Below, one piece after another: positions 8,090-17,065 of a DNA stretch of 64,000 nt. Origin of the DNA: Candidatus Wallbacteria bacterium (GTDB lineage Bacteria; Muiribacteriota; JAQTZZ01); NCBI GenBank assembly GCA_028687545.1, contig JAQTZZ010000014.1, positions 20,603-84,602 of the forward strand, in the 5' to 3' direction. Every line of letters starts with the position of its first letter. Position 1 is the stretch's first letter. The notes under the pieces are model-generated. The model saw nothing but the letters and a program-made list of their open reading frames with translations, made no database searches and had not been told where the DNA came from. The translations under genes and the position numbers were made by a program.

Positions 8090-8494
8090 ATGGCTTATGG
8101 CTACTGCAATGATTGCGGCTTCGAGGGGAAGCTCACCAAGAACAACCATTGTCCGGACTGCAACAGTGATGATATCGAATTCATCGAGGACGATCCCTCT
8201 CTGGGCGATGGCGAGGAAGTAAAGGACATTGAAACACCTGAAGAAGACGACCTTGCGGACGACTTCGATGACGGGGACCTGAATTACGATGTCGTGGATG
8301 AGCTGGAATTCGAAGAGGATTTTGAAGACGATTTTCTGGACGAGGATCTTCCTGAAGAGGATGATGATGAAGACCAGGACAAAGGCAAAGGTAAAAGCAA
8401 AGATATTGATGATGACGATTCCGAAGACGATACAGGTGATGATTCAGTAAAGAAACCGCTCAGCAAAGATAAAAAGAAGAAAAAAGTCAATTGA
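8090..8494 (+). CDS. Small zinc-ribbon protein with a long acidic tail
   Basis: The start at 8090 is set by GGGAGGA nine bases upstream; the open frame further 5' is not coding-like. The 134-residue protein begins with a compact zinc ribbon, CNDC then CPDC (residues 5-8 and 20-23). It continues as a strongly acidic stretch rich in Asp and Glu and ends in a basic Lys-rich tail (KDKKKKKVN). The charge pattern suggests a disordered interaction segment. It overlaps the TPR gene as TGATG. No family recognised; it may act with the TPR protein. Confidence 0.8.
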   Translation: MAYGYCNDCGFEGKLTKNNHCPDCNSDDIEFIEDDPSLGDGEEVKDIETPEEDDLADDFDDGDLNYDVVDELEFEEDFEDDFLDEDLPEEDDDEDQDKGKGKSKDIDDDDSEDDTGDDSVKKPLSKDKKKKKVN

Positions 8495-10068
8495 TGTTTG
8501 ACCAGAAGCCCGACGCCCTGAAGCTGATCAACACTGCCAAGAAAAGTCTGGAATCCCCGATCAGATACCAGGAAGCCGAAATCGAACTGACTAAAAGCGG
8601 GCTGCTTCTCAAAGGGAGCGATCCTTCCGGGGCTCTGCAGCACGCTCACAAGGCTATCGGCCTTAATCCGAAAAATGTGTCCGCTTACCTGATGGCGGTT
8701 AAATGTTTCGATGAAGAGAAAAAAATCGGAGATGCCATTGCCCTGCTTGAATTCGCTCGGACAATCAATCCCACTTACAAAATCTATGAGGAACTCTCCC
8801 GCCTGTACCAGGAAATAAGCGAACCTGTCAAAGCCCTGACTCTGTGGCAGGCCTATCTTGAACATTTCCCGAATCAGAGCAAAGGGTATCTCCAGATCGC
8901 CGAATTATACTGGAGCGCGCAGAGCTACGAGGCAGCTCTCTCTCATTTTTCCCGGGCAGGGGAAATCGAATCCGACAGTCTCAAAATCCAGTTGTCGATC
9001 GCCGGGTGCCTGGAACAGCTTCGCAGATTCGATGAAGCCGGAAAAATCTATCAGAAATGCCTGGAATGGGAATTGAGCCTCAAGGACAGGCTGCTGATCA
9101 TCAAAAACCTGGCCCATCTCTGCGAAGAACGGAAGTTCTTTCTCAAAGCAACGGAGTACATGGAACAATATCTGTCGCTGGATCCGAATCCAAGGGATTA
9201 TGAATATCAGGGAGATCTCTTCCTCAGAGCCGGAAAGAGAAAAGACGCAATCACAGCATTTCAGAAATCCTTTAAGACCGACAATCTCAATTTTAAACTG
9301 GCTCTCAAAATTTCAGGAGTATATTATCTTCTGCTCTCACAATCGCGAGATTCAGCACACTGGCTCCAGAAAGCCCTGGAAATCAATCCGGAAGCCAAAG
9401 ACATCTTCACTTTTCTGGAGAAGATGTCACGTGGTGAGAACGTGGCGGTGGATTTCCGTCAATACTGGAATCTACATCTGGATCTGGAACTGACGGATTC
9501 AGAAAATCTGGCTGACTCTGAACCCGACTACCTGACCGAAACCGCCAAAGCTGTCACCGATTCCCACTACAATCTGGAGAATTTCCTGTTCCAGAGATTT
9601 GCGGACTTTCAGAAGAGCCTGACCTCATTTCTGGCTGAAGAATCCAGATTTCTGAAAGAGTGCGAGCAGTCGCTGGGGTTTGTAAGGGAAATGGTAAACA
9701 TGAAAATGAATGCAATCCGCACTGCACCCGAGCGGCTCGAACCGGAATTGATACTCAGGGACCTTCCCGGAACCATCAAAAGTATATCGTCCGGCTACAA
9801 AAAGCCTTCAACAGCCATCAGGAAAGGCATTGCCAGGATCGGCGAGAGATTCTCAGATCTCGACAAACTGGGGGCAGAAATCACGCTGGTGCTGGACGAA
9901 ATTTCCAGCGAATTCCAGATTTTTCACCATAAGCTCAGAAACCTGGACCGGCTTCCGGTAGAAGTCAGAAAAAAAGAGATGCATGATCTTTCACTGGATT
10001 TTCAGAAAAAAATCTCAGGCTTACTTTTGAAACTCGATCAAAAAAAGATTACCGGAACCGAGGATTAA
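8494..10068 (+). CDS. Tetratricopeptide-repeat protein
   Basis: This 524-residue cytoplasmic protein has no signal peptide. Residues about 20-310 contain consecutive TPR units (GALQHAHKAIGLNPKNVSAY; ALTLWQAYLEHFPNQSKGY; DAITAFQKSFKTDNLNF). The C-terminal 200 residues are helical and charged, probably coiled coil, without a known domain. The ATG at 8494 overlaps the stop of the zinc-ribbon gene (TGATG); a TTG lies one codon upstream. The gene ends with a 4-base overlap into the convergent lipoprotein gene. It is probably a scaffold; function unknown. Confidence 0.85.
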   Translation: MFDQKPDALKLINTAKKSLESPIRYQEAEIELTKSGLLLKGSDPSGALQHAHKAIGLNPKNVSAYLMAVKCFDEEKKIGDAIALLEFARTINPTYKIYEELSRLYQEISEPVKALTLWQAYLEHFPNQSKGYLQIAELYWSAQSYEAALSHFSRAGEIESDSLKIQLSIAGCLEQLRRFDEAGKIYQKCLEWELSLKDRLLIIKNLAHLCEERKFFLKATEYMEQYLSLDPNPRDYEYQGDLFLRAGKRKDAITAFQKSFKTDNLNFKLALKISGVYYLLLSQSRDSAHWLQKALEINPEAKDIFTFLEKMSRGENVAVDFRQYWNLHLDLELTDSENLADSEPDYLTETAKAVTDSHYNLENFLFQRFADFQKSLTSFLAEESRFLKECEQSLGFVREMVNMKMNAIRTAPERLEPELILRDLPGTIKSISSGYKKPSTAIRKGIARIGERFSDLDKLGAEITLVLDEISSEFQIFHHKLRNLDRLPVEVRKKEMHDLSLDFQKKISGLLLKLDQKKITGTED

Positions 10069-10919
10069 AGGCAGTAATACCTGTTCCTGGCTTCATTGTA
10101 ATATGTGCAGTATGGATAGTGAGTGATCACTGTGTAATAGGCAGCCTTGGCATCCGCGATTTTGTTGAGCTTTTCCTGATAAAGCACTCCAATCCTGTAC
10201 CAGGTATCCCCGCCCAGGTAAGTACTGTCGTTTTCGGCGAGATCTTTGTAATACTTGATCGCCACTTCGTATGTAGCCTGAGGCCGCTCCTCATAACTTT
10301 TCCCCAGATAATAATCCGCCATTTTCCTGGTAGCGCTGTTGCCGTGAAGTTCATAATTCATCAGTACTTTCTGAAGCTCTGTGATGGCAGTTTCAAATTC
10401 AACCTCTTCTGAAGCTTTGCGGTATTTGCATTCCCCGATTCCGAGCTGGGCGTCGGCAGCCAGAGAATGGTCGGAATATTCTGTCAGGAAAGCCTGGTAT
10501 TTCACCACTGCCTCGTCGAAGCCGTGTTTTTCCGAATATTTGCAGCAATTACCGATACCGAGCATCGCCAGAGGCCTGTAAGGGCTGTATGGATAATTCT
10601 GAGTCACCTTCGTGAAGGCCTGGATCGCTTCTTCGTATTTGGTCTGCTGGTAGTAAGAGTCCCCTACCAGATACTGCACTTCTTCCACATCCTGGTCGCT
10701 TTCCGAGGAATAACGGGCGACATACTGTGTCCCCCGGGATATCGTCTGGTCCCAGTCCCTGGTGGCATAATCCTTTTTCACCAGCCGGTAATCTGTCCCC
10801 CGTTCCTGATCATTCCATTGATCAGTATTGTTCAGCGTCTGCCCGAGCGGAGAGCTTCCGCAGCCGATGAAGACGGCGGCAGCAACAACCATTATCAATA
10901 GAAACCATTTGAAACTCAT
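10065..10919 (-). CDS. TPR lipoprotein, BamD/YbgF-like
   Basis: This 284-residue protein has a lipobox signal peptide (FIGC, mature start CGSSPLGQ). Repeats from about residue 75 onward resemble the BamD/YbgF/outer-membrane-assembly TPR family (YQQTKYEEAIQAFTKVTQNY; VKYQAFLTEYSDHSLAADAQ; ADAKAAYYTVITHYPYCTYY). It is probably anchored to an envelope membrane as a scaffold. It lies 17 bases downstream of the barrel-like gene on the same strand, so the two are likely an operon. Whether it is the true BamD cannot be decided here. Confidence 0.85.
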   Translation of the reverse strand: MSFKWFLLIMVVAAAVFIGCGSSPLGQTLNNTDQWNDQERGTDYRLVKKDYATRDWDQTISRGTQYVARYSSESDQDVEEVQYLVGDSYYQQTKYEEAIQAFTKVTQNYPYSPYRPLAMLGIGNCCKYSEKHGFDEAVVKYQAFLTEYSDHSLAADAQLGIGECKYRKASEEVEFETAITELQKVLMNYELHGNSATRKMADYYLGKSYEERPQATYEVAIKYYKDLAENDSTYLGGDTWYRIGVLYQEKLNKIADAKAAYYTVITHYPYCTYYNEARNRYYCL

Positions 10920-10936
10920 GATATCCTCCGCGTTCT

Positions 10937-11905
10937 TCAGAAAGTGTAGTTCAATCCGACATCGACAGTGTGGAAATCGAAATCATATCTGTAGAGGTTG
11001 GAATTTCTCCGCTCGTTCGATAGCCTTGCGAAAACCTCGTGATTGCGCAGTTTTTTGACCAGTTCCAGGGAATTACGCCCTACGCTGTCTTCCCTGGCCC
11101 GTTTGTCCGACGGCTGAGTCAGGTCAAAATCCTTGTGGCAATAGCTGTAATCCAAAGCGATTTTCCAGGAATGAATCTGATAGCTCCAGCTGATGGATGG
11201 ATAAGTTTCTAGAAATGAATAGTATTCCTGCCTCGATCTGCGGTGCTCCTGTCTGTATCCGATTTTAAAGGCATGATGGCCATTCTGATAAAACATATAG
11301 GGGAAAAAAATCCGCTCTCTGGCGTCACGCTCGTCTACTGAATAAAAATTGTAATTATTCAGGATCCCCTCAAATCCCAGGCATTTGAATTCGCAAACCA
11401 ATTTGTATTTTTCCTGATAAAAGAATTTTCCCTGGGCATATTCTTCATAATAAATTCCGGGCACAAACACCATTTTCCAGCTGCTCCAGTGGAAACCAAG
11501 CTCAGTCTCGAAATCGTTCCACCATCGATTTTCATGACTGTAATGGCGGAATGAATACAGGCTGAATCTATCGTTTAAGTTAAATATGAGATAGGGATGA
11601 TAACCGACATACCGCCCCCAGAGCGTAGGCTGCACGGCGACATCCTTGTTTTCAGAGTCACTGTATTTTGGATCGATGAAGTCATCGATTTCAGGGATGA
11701 AGTTTAAATCAGACTGGTAATGACCGTTGAGGCTGCAGTCCAGTTCAAAATGGCCCTTGAGCCTGGACAGACGGTCTCGATGCACGGGTTCCTTCAATAC
11801 TTCGGAAGTGGCATAGGCCGAGAGCAGCTGACGTTCGCTGATACCGACCGCCATGCAACCGGAAACAATAAGGAAAAGGCAGATAAAGGACAGCCTTGCT
11901 TTCAT
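10937..11905 (-). CDS. Putative outer-membrane beta-barrel protein
   Basis: This 322-residue protein begins with a signal peptide, MKARLSFICLFLIVSGC, that may be a lipobox. The rest is rich in Tyr, Trp, Phe, His and charged residues in alternating order, such as WWNDFETELGFHWSSWKMVF, and ends with a terminal Phe (VDVGLNYTF), as outer-membrane barrels do. I recognise no named family. It is first in an operon with the TPR lipoprotein and is divergent from apbE. Confidence 0.7.
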   Translation of the reverse strand: MKARLSFICLFLIVSGCMAVGISERQLLSAYATSEVLKEPVHRDRLSRLKGHFELDCSLNGHYQSDLNFIPEIDDFIDPKYSDSENKDVAVQPTLWGRYVGYHPYLIFNLNDRFSLYSFRHYSHENRWWNDFETELGFHWSSWKMVFVPGIYYEEYAQGKFFYQEKYKLVCEFKCLGFEGILNNYNFYSVDERDARERIFFPYMFYQNGHHAFKIGYRQEHRRSRQEYYSFLETYPSISWSYQIHSWKIALDYSYCHKDFDLTQPSDKRAREDSVGRNSLELVKKLRNHEVFARLSNERRNSNLYRYDFDFHTVDVGLNYTF

Positions 11906-11986
11906 CCCCTAAACCATCGGCCTTTATGGTAATTTTGTTTAGCAGATTTGAATGTTGGTACTCTGGTAGGTTAGCATGGAAGCCGG

Positions 11987-12964
11987 ATGAAATCTGCAGT
12001 TGCCTTTTTTTCCGCGCTGATATTAATCACAGGTGCAACGTTCTATCATAAGTTAACGGGACCGCCGTTTGATTCGGATAACTTTCTGATCTTTAACACT
12101 TTCTGCGAAATCAAGATTTCGGGAGGTGGCGCGGTTGAAGTCAGGGAAGCCAGATCCAGAATGGAACAAGCGCTTGCTCCTTTCTCCCTCGACACAAAGG
12201 AGGGCATACCATCGGAGCTCACGATTTTAAATCGCGACAAAATTCTAAAAAACCCTTCGCCTCATTTTCTCCGCTGTTTGACCCTGGCCCGGGATTTTTT
12301 CGAAAAAACTGGAGGATGGTTCGATCCCTCGATTTACACCCTGATGGATGCTTACGGATTTTATGACGGTAAGCATCGCCTCCCGTCTGACCTTGAACTC
12401 AATAGAATCATTTCCGAAAACACGCACCTGAAACTGATGCTGTCCTCCAGAGAGATCAGCATCGATCCCAGTCAATCCCTGGACCTCGGGGCGATCGTAA
12501 AGGGATACGCCATCGACTCTGCTGTGGAATATCTCTCAAATCAGAATCTCAATGGATTCCTGATCAATTTCGGAGGAGAAGTAGCGGCTTTTGGCAAAAA
12601 TGGGGACAGAGCGTGGCGGGTCGGGTTGAGGGATCCGTCAGGGAACGGTATCATCGGTGATTTTGCGCTGGACCGGATAATTTCCACTTCCGGCGATTAC
12701 AACAACCGCTTCGAAGTGGAGGGGCGGGTAATAATCCATATTTTTTCGCCCTTTTCAGGCCGAAACGACAGCGATCTGAAAAGTGTGAGCGTCTTCTCCA
12801 GGTCAGGAGCGGAGGCAGACGCTCTCTCTACTGCTCTCTTCGCCATGGGGTCAGAGGAAGCCGGGAAATTCGCCGTGAAATCGGGGATCCCGGTAATTCT
12901 GATCAATTCTGCGGGAGAAATTCAGAGGATCGGAAATGCGCCGGAAATTCTTCAAAACAAATGA
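11987..12964 (+). CDS. apbE: FAD:protein FMN transferase (ApbE family)
   Basis: ApbE proteins attach FMN covalently to a Thr of flavoproteins such as Rnf/Nqr subunits, using FAD as donor and Mg2+. This 325-residue protein has an N-terminal membrane anchor or signal (residues 3-18). It then shows the family landmarks: FDPSIYTLMDAYGF, LDLGAIVKGYAID near residue 165, FLINFGGEVAAFGKNG near 190, and a late STSGDYNNRF segment. Length is normal. It overlaps the following NusG-II gene by 29 bases, a common pairing. No Rnf/Nqr gene is present in the window, so its client is unknown. Confidence 0.92.
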   Translation: MKSAVAFFSALILITGATFYHKLTGPPFDSDNFLIFNTFCEIKISGGGAVEVREARSRMEQALAPFSLDTKEGIPSELTILNRDKILKNPSPHFLRCLTLARDFFEKTGGWFDPSIYTLMDAYGFYDGKHRLPSDLELNRIISENTHLKLMLSSREISIDPSQSLDLGAIVKGYAIDSAVEYLSNQNLNGFLINFGGEVAAFGKNGDRAWRVGLRDPSGNGIIGDFALDRIISTSGDYNNRFEVEGRVIIHIFSPFSGRNDSDLKSVSVFSRSGAEADALSTALFAMGSEEAGKFAVKSGIPVILINSAGEIQRIGNAPEILQNK

Positions 12965-13286
12965 CTTGCTGCTGCCCATTCTAGTGATTCTGCTGGCTTT
13001 ATCCGGATCCGGAAAAAAAGGGGACCGGGTGGAAATCCAAAACGGAGTGAGCCTGCTCTCTTATTCACTGTCAGCTGAACGCCTGATCGAAATCAGCGGA
13101 AAATTTCCCCTGAAAATCCGGATCAGTGAAGGGCAGGTTTCAGTTTACGGATCTCTTTGTCAGAATCACATCTGCGAAAAGATGGGAAAAATCAGCGCTC
13201 CTGGTGAATGCATTGTCTGTGTGCCGGCTAGAATCATAATCAGGATCAAGGGGGATTCCGGTGAGCTCGACGCTATCTGCCAGTAA
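12936..13286 (+). CDS. NusG domain II-containing protein
   Basis: This 116-residue protein has an N-terminal hydrophobic anchor (LLLPILVILLAL) and then the small beta domain called NusG-II. The domain carries four cysteines in CQNHICEKMGKI and CIVCVPARIIIRI, matching the CPNxxCVxxG...CLPNR pattern of the family. It is usually encoded beside ApbE and a Gx-family membrane protein, as here, and is thought to belong to an extracytoplasmic redox or flavin system. It overlaps apbE upstream and the Gx gene downstream by 26 bases. Confidence 0.88.
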   Translation: MRRKFFKTNDLLLPILVILLALSGSGKKGDRVEIQNGVSLLSYSLSAERLIEISGKFPLKIRISEGQVSVYGSLCQNHICEKMGKISAPGECIVCVPARIIIRIKGDSGELDAICQ

Positions 13287-13791
13287 AAGAGTTGCTCTGG
13301 CCGCCACCCTGCTTTCCATGGCCATCTGTGCAAGCCTGCTGGACACATCCCTCCAGACTTACTTCCAAACCATGCCGTTTCTCAGGCTGGGCCTCTCAAA
13401 TATCTTTGTACTCCTCGGGGTGCTCCTGCTGCCTGTTTCAGAGGCTCTCCTGATTGCGACCGGAAAAGTGCTGCTGCCCGGAATCATACTGGGAAATCTG
13501 GGGCCTTCGTTCCTGCTTGCAGCAACAGGCACGGCGTTTTCCTTCCTCGTCATGCTGATCACCCGGAAAAAATCGTCAATTTATTTCATTTCACAGTCAG
13601 GCGCAATTTTTCACAACCTGGGGCAATTCATAGCTTTGAGCTTTGTGCTTCCCGAAGCAGTCACACCAGGAATGCTCCGCCTGCTGCTCCTCTCTTCCAT
13701 TCCGGGCGGGATTATAGTCGCAGCCTGCACGTATCTTGTACTTTACCGCGCTGAGGTTTTTCTTGAATCGAGCTTACCGGATACACTATAA
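13261..13791 (+). CDS. Gx transporter family membrane protein (Hpre_diP_synt_I)
   Basis: This 176-residue integral membrane protein has about five helices and a GTG start inside the end of the NusG-II gene. The segment FLRLGLSNIFVLLGVLLLP and the later GILGN-like LLPGIILGNLGPSFLLA are typical of the Hpre_diP_synt_I/Gx family. That family was misnamed as a heptaprenyl diphosphate synthase component and more likely resembles ECF S-components. With ApbE and NusG-II it makes a recurrent three-gene module. The substrate, possibly a flavin precursor, is inference from family context. Confidence 0.85.
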   Translation: MSSTLSASKRVALAATLLSMAICASLLDTSLQTYFQTMPFLRLGLSNIFVLLGVLLLPVSEALLIATGKVLLPGIILGNLGPSFLLAATGTAFSFLVMLITRKKSSIYFISQSGAIFHNLGQFIALSFVLPEAVTPGMLRLLLLSSIPGGIIVAACTYLVLYRAEVFLESSLPDTL

Positions 13792-13865
13792 TAATCTATG
13801 GAATTCTTGCAGAATGTTTTTTCACTATGTTTCGGATACTATTTTGCTAGAGGCTCAGTGTATCT

Positions 13866-15287
13866 ATGAATAAAAAATGGACAGTCTTCTTCCTCATACT
13901 GTACTCCATACTGATCGCATATCTTTATCAGGAGCGCTTCAACCTGATCAACAGGTCCCGTGGATATGCGATACCTGCTTTTTCAGAATCAGAATCCCTG
14001 ACCAGGACAATGCTTGTCTGCCCGGAACTTTTTCCCCAGAAAGCCGACAGGGTCAACTACCAGATCTGGGAAGGAGATCCAGGCTCCTGGTTTGGTGAAA
14101 ACCGTTTTTCCAGGCTGCTCTGTCTTTTCCTGATCCTCCTCACTGTAACCTGGTTCCTGATCTATCTGAAGCTGTTCAGGGAGGTAATGCTGCTGAATCT
14201 CCTGTCATTGGCAGCTTATCTATTTTGCGCAGCCTTCATCCTGCTGCCTTTGTCATATCTTGCCAAAGACCAGACTCTTCTCCTGTATGCAAAGACCATG
14301 TTCTTCATTCTCTGCTTCTACCTGGCAAAGAACCTTGCCGGATGGCTGCACCAGTATCCCCCAGGTTTGAGGGCTGTCGCAGTCTTACCACTTGTTTTCA
14401 ACCTGATCCCAGCCTACCTGTTTTTTATTTTTGTAACAAGCGCCAAACCTGTGCTGCTGAACTTCGAAACTCTGCACCTTCAGACAGGTTCCTATCCGCT
14501 GGCTCTTAGATTACCCGAGAGAAATGGTCGTTTTTTCATGGTGTTTCAGCTTTACAACAAGGATTCCAAGCTCGACTCCTTTGCCAGACAGATCGATCTC
14601 ACAGACGACATGCTGCTGACCTCTTCCCTTTTTTCCATGCCAGTCCTGGGGTGCTCAGATCAGGTGAACCCGGAACTGATTGTCAGGAATCTGACTGCCA
14701 GACAGATCGGGAAGAAGCTCAAATTCACGGGTGACAATATCAGGATCTATCCTCAGGAAGCTGAGATAGTCATACCACCCGGGGAATCCAGGACACTCAA
14801 GCTCAACCTGATACCCTCTCTGCCTGGGACTCAGGAAATCAGCATTGACTGCGGCAATCAAAAGATTTCCTGGCCGGTTTTCGTCTCATACCCTGAAGGC
14901 CCCTGTGATGAATCACTGGATAGCGGGGACTTCTCACTCCGTTCTTCCTGGGAAAAGATCAACCGGAGCTTGCAGCTGATTCTGGAAGTGACCAATAAAA
15001 ACGATTTTCAACACAGTTTCACGCTGGTATTGCCCGAACTTCCCGGGCTCAAACCAGAGCATCCTGGAATCACCAGATTCGGCTGCACCTATCTGCTTGA
15101 GAACAGCCAGATCGGACCCAACAACAAAGTTTTCATCACTATCCCTTATCGTGAAATCATCCCAGGCACTTACAAAGGACGGAAAATGGTGATCTTCATG
15201 TATGGAGATACGCAGCCTGTCCATAAGGAATCCATCAAAATCCCGGATTACATGGTCGAAGAAGCATGCCTTGACGTGACGATGTAA
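13866..15287 (+). CDS. Membrane protein with C-terminal beta-sandwich domain, unknown
   Basis: This 473-residue protein has five likely membrane helices in its first 195 residues (about 5-21, 84-104, 108-133, 138-154 and 168-192). An extracytoplasmic beta-rich part follows that looks immunoglobulin-like: PPGESRTLKLNLIPSLPG near 300, and LQLILEVTNKNDFQHSF near 365. No catalytic motif is visible. It follows the ApbE/NusG-II/Gx module after a 74-base gap and may or may not belong to it. I do not recognise the family. Confidence 0.75.
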   Translation: MNKKWTVFFLILYSILIAYLYQERFNLINRSRGYAIPAFSESESLTRTMLVCPELFPQKADRVNYQIWEGDPGSWFGENRFSRLLCLFLILLTVTWFLIYLKLFREVMLLNLLSLAAYLFCAAFILLPLSYLAKDQTLLLYAKTMFFILCFYLAKNLAGWLHQYPPGLRAVAVLPLVFNLIPAYLFFIFVTSAKPVLLNFETLHLQTGSYPLALRLPERNGRFFMVFQLYNKDSKLDSFARQIDLTDDMLLTSSLFSMPVLGCSDQVNPELIVRNLTARQIGKKLKFTGDNIRIYPQEAEIVIPPGESRTLKLNLIPSLPGTQEISIDCGNQKISWPVFVSYPEGPCDESLDSGDFSLRSSWEKINRSLQLILEVTNKNDFQHSFTLVLPELPGLKPEHPGITRFGCTYLLENSQIGPNNKVFITIPYREIIPGTYKGRKMVIFMYGDTQPVHKESIKIPDYMVEEACLDVTM

Positions 15288-15381
15288 TATCAGACATCCT
15301 GCCATTTTGAGGTGTGCTGAAAAAAAAGGGACACCAACAGTATGGTAAGCAGTATCTTTTTTAGTGATTTAGATTCTATAA

Positions 15382-16401
15382 TTATTTTTCAATACTACCC
15401 TGATGAACCACTTTCGATTTCCCTGTCCCTTCGCTGATCCGGAATCCGGCAGCCTCGATCTCGGCAATGATGCCGTCCAGATTGTCCAGCACGCAATCGC
15501 AATCGATATTCTTGCCTGGATAAATTTCATATAATCTGCGGTTTCTGGCGGGTGTCAGAGACGGCATTATTACATTGGCGCCTGCCTTCAGTCCCTCCAC
15601 TCTTCCCTCAGGCCGCACTGTGACCAGTGCAGTAGTGGCAGGTATGTTGGCGAGCGGGTTCAGAATCCGCAGGAGTGCCGTATAGCGCAGGGTGGTTTGA
15701 TAATCCCCGCCTAGCTCATCTGACAGCGGTGTTCCGGGATGCGGAATGAACGGTCCGCAGCCGAGCATGTCAAGCTTCAATTCAGAAAGCCTGAGCAGAC
15801 TGTCAGCCAGGTCGTCAATTCCCTCTCCCGGCAGGCCGATGATGATGCCTGACCCGGTTTCATAACCCAGTCCCTGCAATCTGCCAAGCAGCTCAAGCCT
15901 CTTTTCAAAATCGCAGCCAGGCCTCATTTTTTGATAGTTTTCCCGGTTGAACGTCTCGATCTTCATCAGGTAGCGGTCTGCGCCAGCTTCGCGCCACATC
16001 CTGTAAACCTCAGGATCATGTTCACCAAGGGACAGGGTAACGTCTACAGACACGCGGTCCTTGATCCCTCTGACGATATCAGCAATGTCTTCTGCCTTGT
16101 AAAAATCGTCTTCTCCTGATTGGAGTACGATCGTATTCAGACCTTTTTTCAGGTGATGTGCCAGCACGGCCAGCGAGATTACTTCGGCAGGCGGAAGGCG
16201 ATAGCGCTGCAGGCTCCTGTTGCTCCGCCTGATCCCGCAATAGGCGCAATCCCTGGCGCAGACATTGGATAATTCAATGATCCCTCTCAGATGGACCTGA
16301 TTTTCAAAATGCTGAGCCCGGGTTTCAAAAGCTTCCTGGAAAAGAGCATGGTCATTGGAACCGGCAAGCAGAGCTTTGATTCCCGGGTGATCAAGATTCA
16401 T
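15382..16401 (-). CDS. hydE: [FeFe]-hydrogenase maturase HydE (radical SAM)
   Basis: HydE is a radical SAM enzyme that helps build the two-iron subcluster of the [FeFe]-hydrogenase H-cluster. The 339-residue protein has the [4Fe-4S] motif CARDCAYC (Cys48, Cys52, Cys55) followed by GIRRSN and RYRLPPAE, which is the HydE pattern. TIVLQSGED, TLSLGEHDPE, GIIIGLPGE, GPFIPHPGTPL and GANVIMPSLTP also match. It follows the secreted repeat gene by one base. HydF, HydG and the hydrogenase are not in this window. Biotin-synthase-like relatives (PylB) are the only real alternative; the IPHPGTPL segment favours HydE. Confidence 0.88.
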   Translation of the reverse strand: MNLDHPGIKALLAGSNDHALFQEAFETRAQHFENQVHLRGIIELSNVCARDCAYCGIRRSNRSLQRYRLPPAEVISLAVLAHHLKKGLNTIVLQSGEDDFYKAEDIADIVRGIKDRVSVDVTLSLGEHDPEVYRMWREAGADRYLMKIETFNRENYQKMRPGCDFEKRLELLGRLQGLGYETGSGIIIGLPGEGIDDLADSLLRLSELKLDMLGCGPFIPHPGTPLSDELGGDYQTTLRYTALLRILNPLANIPATTALVTVRPEGRVEGLKAGANVIMPSLTPARNRRLYEIYPGKNIDCDCVLDNLDGIIAEIEAAGFRISEGTGKSKVVHQGSIEK

Positions 16402-16402
16402 T

Positions 16403-17038
16403 TCACTCTTTTTCCAGTTCCAGATAATCCAGGGCTGCCTGAGCCTTTTTTTTCAGAGAATTGACGAATTTATCGTATTTGTTGTCCGATTTTTCATGAG
16501 CGGTCGTGAGGTCATCCAAGGCCTTTTTGAGAAAGTCCCTTTTTTCTGAAGTCCCGCGCTCTGTTTCCGCAAGCTGGAAATTGCAGTAAGCCCGGCCGAA
16601 ATAATACTTCGCCTCATCCTGCTTCTGAACCCTGGCTTTGGAGAGGGCAATCTCAAACAAACCCAGTGCGGCCGTATATTCAAAGAACTTCACGTTCAAC
16701 CAGGCCAGTCTGTAATCAGACAATGGATCTGGAATCGACAGGGATTTGCTGGAATCAGCTTTTTTAGGATCAAATCCAATCTCGGAATCTACCTGGAAAT
16801 CCACCAGATCATAATCATCTTTTTTCTTCTGCAGCAATTCCAGTTTTTTCGCGGATTTCTGATAACCGGAGTAGAGAATTTTGGAATGCTGGTCATCTGC
16901 GGAAAAACGCTTCACATAGTCGGTATATTCAGCAAACTGCCGGTTGACCTGATCGCGGAGGTCTGAAAGTTCGTCGGCAGACAGAACTGCTGAGAACAAT
17001 ATAAAAAAGAGAGTAAAGCAGGCTTTACTCTCTTTCAT
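16403..17038 (-). CDS. Secreted helical-repeat protein, unknown
   Basis: I place the start at the ATG at 17038, giving MKESKACFTLFFILFSAVLSADE, a clean signal peptide; an in-frame ATG at 17056 is the alternative. The mature 190 residues are charged and helical, with TPR-like helices near the end (YFGRAYCNFQLAETE; LKKALDDLTTAHEKS). No named family. Odd feature: codons 2-12 of the signal peptide are also a perfect 14-bp inverted repeat with a T-tract, a terminator for the ribosomal operon just upstream. The gene therefore seems to be expressed by read-through or antitermination together with hydE. Confidence 0.75.
   Translation of the reverse strand: MKESKACFTLFFILFSAVLSADELSDLRDQVNRQFAEYTDYVKRFSADDQHSKILYSGYQKSAKKLELLQKKKDDYDLVDFQVDSEIGFDPKKADSSKSLSIPDPLSDYRLAWLNVKFFEYTAALGLFEIALSKARVQKQDEAKYYFGRAYCNFQLAETERGTSEKRDFLKKALDDLTTAHEKSDNKYDKFVNSLKKKAQAALDYLELEKE
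17001..17035 (-). terminator. Rho-independent terminator inside the signal-peptide codons of the 16403 gene
   Basis: Read on the minus strand, AAAGAGAGTAAAGC-CT-GCTTTACTCTCTTT is a perfect 14-bp inverted repeat, continued by TTTTTTAT. It begins 31 bases after the rpsI stop codon, where a terminator for rplM-rpsI is expected, yet it lies in the coding start of the next gene. Confidence 0.75.
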
Positions 17039-17065
17039 TATCTTATCCACAATCATCAGCCGGAA

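Noticed and set aside
13801-13822. Terminator after the Gx-family gene
   Set aside because: ATTCT-TGC-AGAAT with a T-run gives only a 5-bp AT-rich stem, too weak to call.
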